Source: Paenibacillus caseinilyticus (GTDB lineage: Bacteria > Bacillota > Bacilli > Paenibacillales > NBRC-103111). Taken from it: a stretch of 64,000 nt of DNA. A program made the position numbers and the translations under genes. The notes below the pieces were generated by a model, which saw only the letters and a list, made by a program, of their open reading frames with translations, was not told the DNA's origin and did no database searches. The stretch is taken from contig NZ_JAQAGY010000026.1 of NCBI RefSeq assembly GCF_027533645.1, forward strand, positions 1 to 64,000. The letters are read 5' to 3'. The number at the start of each line of letters is the position of its first letter. The stretch's first letter is position 1. Below, piece by piece: positions 61,668 to 64,000 of the stretch.

Positions 61668-62552
61668 GTGACGGGCAGGCTTACGAATAAGATCGGCGTG
61701 ATTGTCGACAGCTTCGGCGTCGGCGTGAGAGAGGGACTGAAGAAAGCGCGCGAGGTGGGAGCCGAGGGCGTCCAGATCTACGCGGTCAGCGGGGAGATGG
61801 ACCCGGCGAACCTCCCGCCGGAAGCCCGCCGTGAGCTGAAGAGCTATATCGCTTCGCTCGGGCTGGAGATCTCGGCGCTCTGCGGCGACCTCGCCGGACA
61901 TGGCTTCCAGGACGGGGCCGCGAATCCCGCGAAGGTGGAGAAGTCGAAGCGGATTCTCGATCTGGCGCTCGACCTCGGCGTGAATGTGGTCACGACGCAT
62001 ATCGGGATCGTGCCTCACGACGAGAAGGACGGGGCCGTATATCACAGCATGCAGTCGGCCTGCGAGGAACTTGGGCAGTATGCGGCGGGTTGCGGGGCCT
62101 ATTTTGCCATTGAGACCGGTCCGGAGCCGGCGGCGCACCTGAAGGCGTTCCTCGATACGATGAGCACCAAGGGGGTATCGGTTAACTTTGATCCGGCGAA
62201 CATGGTGATGGTCACGGGGGACGACCCGGTGCAGGGCGTGCGCCTGCTCAAGGATTATATCGTGCATACGCATGTCAAGGATGGCATCCGTTACCGCGAG
62301 GTAGATCCCCGTCAAGTCTATGGCGCCCTCGGGTATGAGGGGATGGAACATGAGAAGATTGCGGAGATGGTAGCCTCCGGCGAATTCTTCCGGGAAGTTC
62401 CGCTCGGGGAAGGCCGTGTGCCGTTCGATGCTTATTTTGCAGCATTACAGGAGATCGGGTACCGGGGGTACCTGACGATCGAGCGGGAAGTAGGCTCACA
62501 GCCGGAAGCCGACATCCGGCGGGCGGTCGAGTTCATCCGGGGCTACCGGTAA
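61668..62552 (+). CDS. Sugar-phosphate isomerase/epimerase-like TIM-barrel protein (IolE/IolI type)
   Basis: 294 aa from GTG 61668 with AAGGAGG upstream. An AP-endonuclease-2-type TIM barrel: GVIVDSFGVGVREGLKKAREVGAEGVQIY, THIGIVP, YFAIETGPEPAAHLKAF, FDPANMVM, HTHVKDG and TIEREVG. The metal-binding Glu, Asp and His residues are present. It probably isomerises or epimerises a keto-sugar made by the dehydrogenase upstream. Confidence 0.9.
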   Translation: MTGRLTNKIGVIVDSFGVGVREGLKKAREVGAEGVQIYAVSGEMDPANLPPEARRELKSYIASLGLEISALCGDLAGHGFQDGAANPAKVEKSKRILDLALDLGVNVVTTHIGIVPHDEKDGAVYHSMQSACEELGQYAAGCGAYFAIETGPEPAAHLKAFLDTMSTKGVSVNFDPANMVMVTGDDPVQGVRLLKDYIVHTHVKDGIRYREVDPRQVYGALGYEGMEHEKIAEMVASGEFFREVPLGEGRVPFDAYFAALQEIGYRGYLTIEREVGSQPEADIRRAVEFIRGYR

Positions 62553-62573
62553 GAAGAGGGGAGAGCGGCGGAG

Positions 62574-63419
62574 ATGAAGATTGCACTGAGCATATGGAGC
62601 TGCCATGGATACCTTGAGAACGGACAGTGGACCAACGCGGATTTCATTAAGTTTGCGGCGCAGGAGACCGAAGCGGCGGGCGTGGAGCTGCTGACGTATT
62701 TCTGGAAGCCCGAGGAGCTGGAGGAGGTCCGGGGGGCCTTGACGGAGCACCGGATGCAGGTGGCGGCCGTAGGCGCTTCGAACAACTTCTCGCATCCGGA
62801 TCCGCAGCGCCGCCGGGAGGAAGTAGCGGAGATTCTCTCCGCGGTGAACCTCGCGGAAGCGTTCGGCGCCCGGATCGTCCGGGTATTCGCGGGCGACCGG
62901 CCTCCGGACGGTTACGCGTTCGACGAAGTGAAATCGTGGATCGTCGAGGGGCTGCGTGAAGCGGCTGCGGCCGCCGCCGAGAAGGGCATCGTCCTCTGTC
63001 TCGAGAATCACGGCATCTTCGCGGGCAAAGCCGCGCAGGTGCAGGCGATTCTGGACGAAGTCGGTTCGCCCTATCTGCGCAGCACGTTCGACACCGGGAA
63101 CTTCCTGCTCGTCGGCGAGGACCCGTCGGCCGCCCTCGAGGCCCTCAGCCCGCAGGTGGAGCACGTTCACTTCAAGGATTTCGTCCCGGTGGACGGTAGC
63201 TACGAAGGCCGTGCCTATACCGGCCTGACGGGCGAACGCTTCGCAGGCCGTATAGCCGGCGAAGGTACGATCGACCTGCAGGGGCTGATAGGCCGTCTTC
63301 ACCAGGACGGCTACAACGGCTGGCTGACGGTCGAATACGAGGGCGACGACGAGCAGAAGCACGGCGCCGCCGGCTCGATCTCGAACCTGGCGCGCATTCT
63401 GCGCAGTCTGCCGGCGTAA
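62574..63419 (+). CDS. Second sugar-phosphate isomerase/epimerase-like TIM-barrel protein
   Basis: 281 aa; GGGGAGAGCGGCGGAG precedes the ATG. Same fold as the preceding protein but a divergent relative: ETEAAGVELLTYFWKPEELEEVR, VRVFAGDRPPDGYAFDEV, LCLENHGIFAGKAAQV, STFDTGNFLLVGEDP, HVHFKDFVPVDG and LTVEYEGDDEQ. Metal ligands (Glu, Asp, His, Glu) are intact. The gap to the preceding gene is 21 bp. A hairpin (63426-63448) and stronger terminators follow. Confidence 0.9.
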   Translation: MKIALSIWSCHGYLENGQWTNADFIKFAAQETEAAGVELLTYFWKPEELEEVRGALTEHRMQVAAVGASNNFSHPDPQRRREEVAEILSAVNLAEAFGARIVRVFAGDRPPDGYAFDEVKSWIVEGLREAAAAAAEKGIVLCLENHGIFAGKAAQVQAILDEVGSPYLRSTFDTGNFLLVGEDPSAALEALSPQVEHVHFKDFVPVDGSYEGRAYTGLTGERFAGRIAGEGTIDLQGLIGRLHQDGYNGWLTVEYEGDDEQKHGAAGSISNLARILRSLPA

Positions 63420-63425
63420 AGCTTG

Positions 63426-63448
63426 GGACGCCGGAGAATGAGGCGTCC
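63426..63448 (+). terminator. Small hairpin after the epimerase-like gene
   Basis: GGACGCC pairs with GGCGTCC around a 9-nt loop directly after the stop codon; there is no U tract. Confidence 0.4.
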
Positions 63449-63508
63449 GCCCGGTCACCCATCGGGTACTGCGATTCTGCATGCGCCGCTGCCTGTTCTC
63501 TTGGTGTC

Positions 63509-63556
63509 CTGCGTTCCTGTACCCCGCAGGGGGACTCGGTGATACAGGGAACGCAG
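63509..63556. terminator. Inverted repeat upstream of the main terminator
   Basis: CTGCGTTCC-TGTA pairs with TACA-GGGAACGCAG with one bulge around a loop of about 21 nt. Its function is unclear. Confidence 0.4.
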
Positions 63557-63567
63557 CACCTCCCCCC

Positions 63568-63626
63568 AACCAAACAACCCTCCGGAGAACCACGACATGG
63601 TGGCGAACCGGAGGGTTGTTTGGTTT
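63568..63626. terminator. Strong bidirectional terminator
   Basis: A perfect 18-bp stem (63568-63585 with 63608-63625) around a loop that can itself pair (CCAC/GGTGG). It lies between the sugar operon and the convergent carbonic anhydrase gene. Confidence 0.85.
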
Positions 63627-63671
63627 ACGGTGGAAAAATAGGCAGCCTCGGCACGCGGCAGCCTCGTAGCG

Positions 63672-64000
63672 TTAGTTGCTCACGACCGTGCGCTGGTTCA
63701 GCGGCTGCACCGGACGGTGGTTATCCGGGAAGATCGCTGCGAACGCATCGATCTGTTCCTGGGAGACCTCGACCGGATCGGCCAGTACGATCCACTTCAC
63801 ATGCTCGGAGCAGGGGGGCGTCGTCAGGGAGCCCTCGTAACGGAAAGCGTGGGCGGACGCAGGCAGCAGGGCCGGCAAGTCTACAGGCTGCTCGAGCTTG
63901 ACGTCTTCCTTTGTCTCCTGCTTAGGCAGCTTCGACCACATCTCTGCCAGCTGCTTGTTCTCTTTGCCGGCTTTCATGAGGAAGCCGACAACGGCAAGCC
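63672..64000 (-). CDS. Alpha-carbonic anhydrase, C-terminal part, cut by the window edge
   Basis: At least 109 codons, open to the right edge; the N-terminal part with the Zn-binding histidines lies outside. The visible part has the alpha-CA strand AVVGFLMKAGKEN, the substrate-pocket segment YEGSLTTPPCSEHVKWIVL, where the Thr-Thr orients the zinc-bound hydroxide, and the C-terminal NHRPVQPLNQRTV. Alpha-type enzymes in bacteria are normally exported and interconvert CO2 and bicarbonate. The family is clear despite truncation. Confidence 0.93.
   Translation of the reverse strand, partial: LAVVGFLMKAGKENKQLAEMWSKLPKQETKEDVKLEQPVDLPALLPASAHAFRYEGSLTTPPCSEHVKWIVLADPVEVSQEQIDAFAAIFPDNHRPVQPLNQRTVVSN

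Overview
The window looks like chromosomal DNA from a GC-rich Paenibacillaceae (Paenibacillus-like) bacterium. The reasons are strong AGGAGG-type ribosome binding sites, occasional TTG and GTG starts, Gram-positive lipoprotein signals, two YesM/YesN-type two-component pairs (AraC-type response regulator plus HAMP histidine kinase) next to sugar ABC transporters, a QueF with the Bacillus-type Cys55/Asp62 pair, and very large secreted carbohydrate-active proteins. The species is inference. I see no rRNA, tRNA, CRISPR array, prophage or intact insertion sequence. I annotate about 50 genes, nearly all intact; one carries an apparent frameshift and one runs off the right edge.

Layout. 1-3411: structured leader, rtcB (RNA ligase) and a Bcs1-like AAA ATPase. 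3535-7006 (minus): a secreted MORN-repeat protein with an apparent frameshift, and a secreted S-layer-homology-like protein. 7137-11617: an NAD/ADP-ribose module with an NrtR-type Nudix regulator, PnuC, bifunctional NadR, an ADP-ribosylglycohydrolase and a bacterial PARG-like protein. 12048-22435: a sugar-sensing and uptake block made of YesN-like regulator, YesM-like kinase, sugar-binding lipoprotein, mglBAC and a chemoreceptor. 22895-31483: an atypical AraC response regulator and two tandem paralogous giant secreted hydrolases with a GH50 (beta-agarase)-like catalytic region.

31682-41099: VanY/LdcB-type peptidase, AlkD-like DNA glycosylase, nitroreductase, an SsuABC-type ABC transporter plus NtaA/SnaA/DszA-type flavin monooxygenase (sulfur scavenging) behind a leader with an intrinsic terminator, two small secreted or membrane proteins, and queF. 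41278-46879: a membrane protein, a coupled FAD monooxygenase and methyltransferase, a DUF2935 protein and a PgaB/IcaB-like polysaccharide deacetylase. 47307-52927 (minus): GNAT acetyltransferase, RidA, N-acyl-D-amino-acid deacylase, D-threonine aldolase/D-serine dehydratase-like enzyme and a YheO-type regulator, read as a D-amino-acid catabolic cluster. 53668-63419: a second YesM/YesN pair, a MalEFG-type transporter, a Gfo/Idh/MocA dehydrogenase and two sugar-phosphate isomerase/epimerase-like proteins. 63672-64000: the 3' part of an alpha-carbonic anhydrase gene.

The most interesting assembly is the NAD/ADP-ribose module. Two enzymes that can release ADP-ribose (DraG-like and PARG-like) lie behind salvage genes (pnuC, nadR) and next to a Nudix-winged-helix regulator of a family whose known effector is ADP-ribose. 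A 21-bp motif is repeated with two differences in front of the regulator and in front of pnuC.
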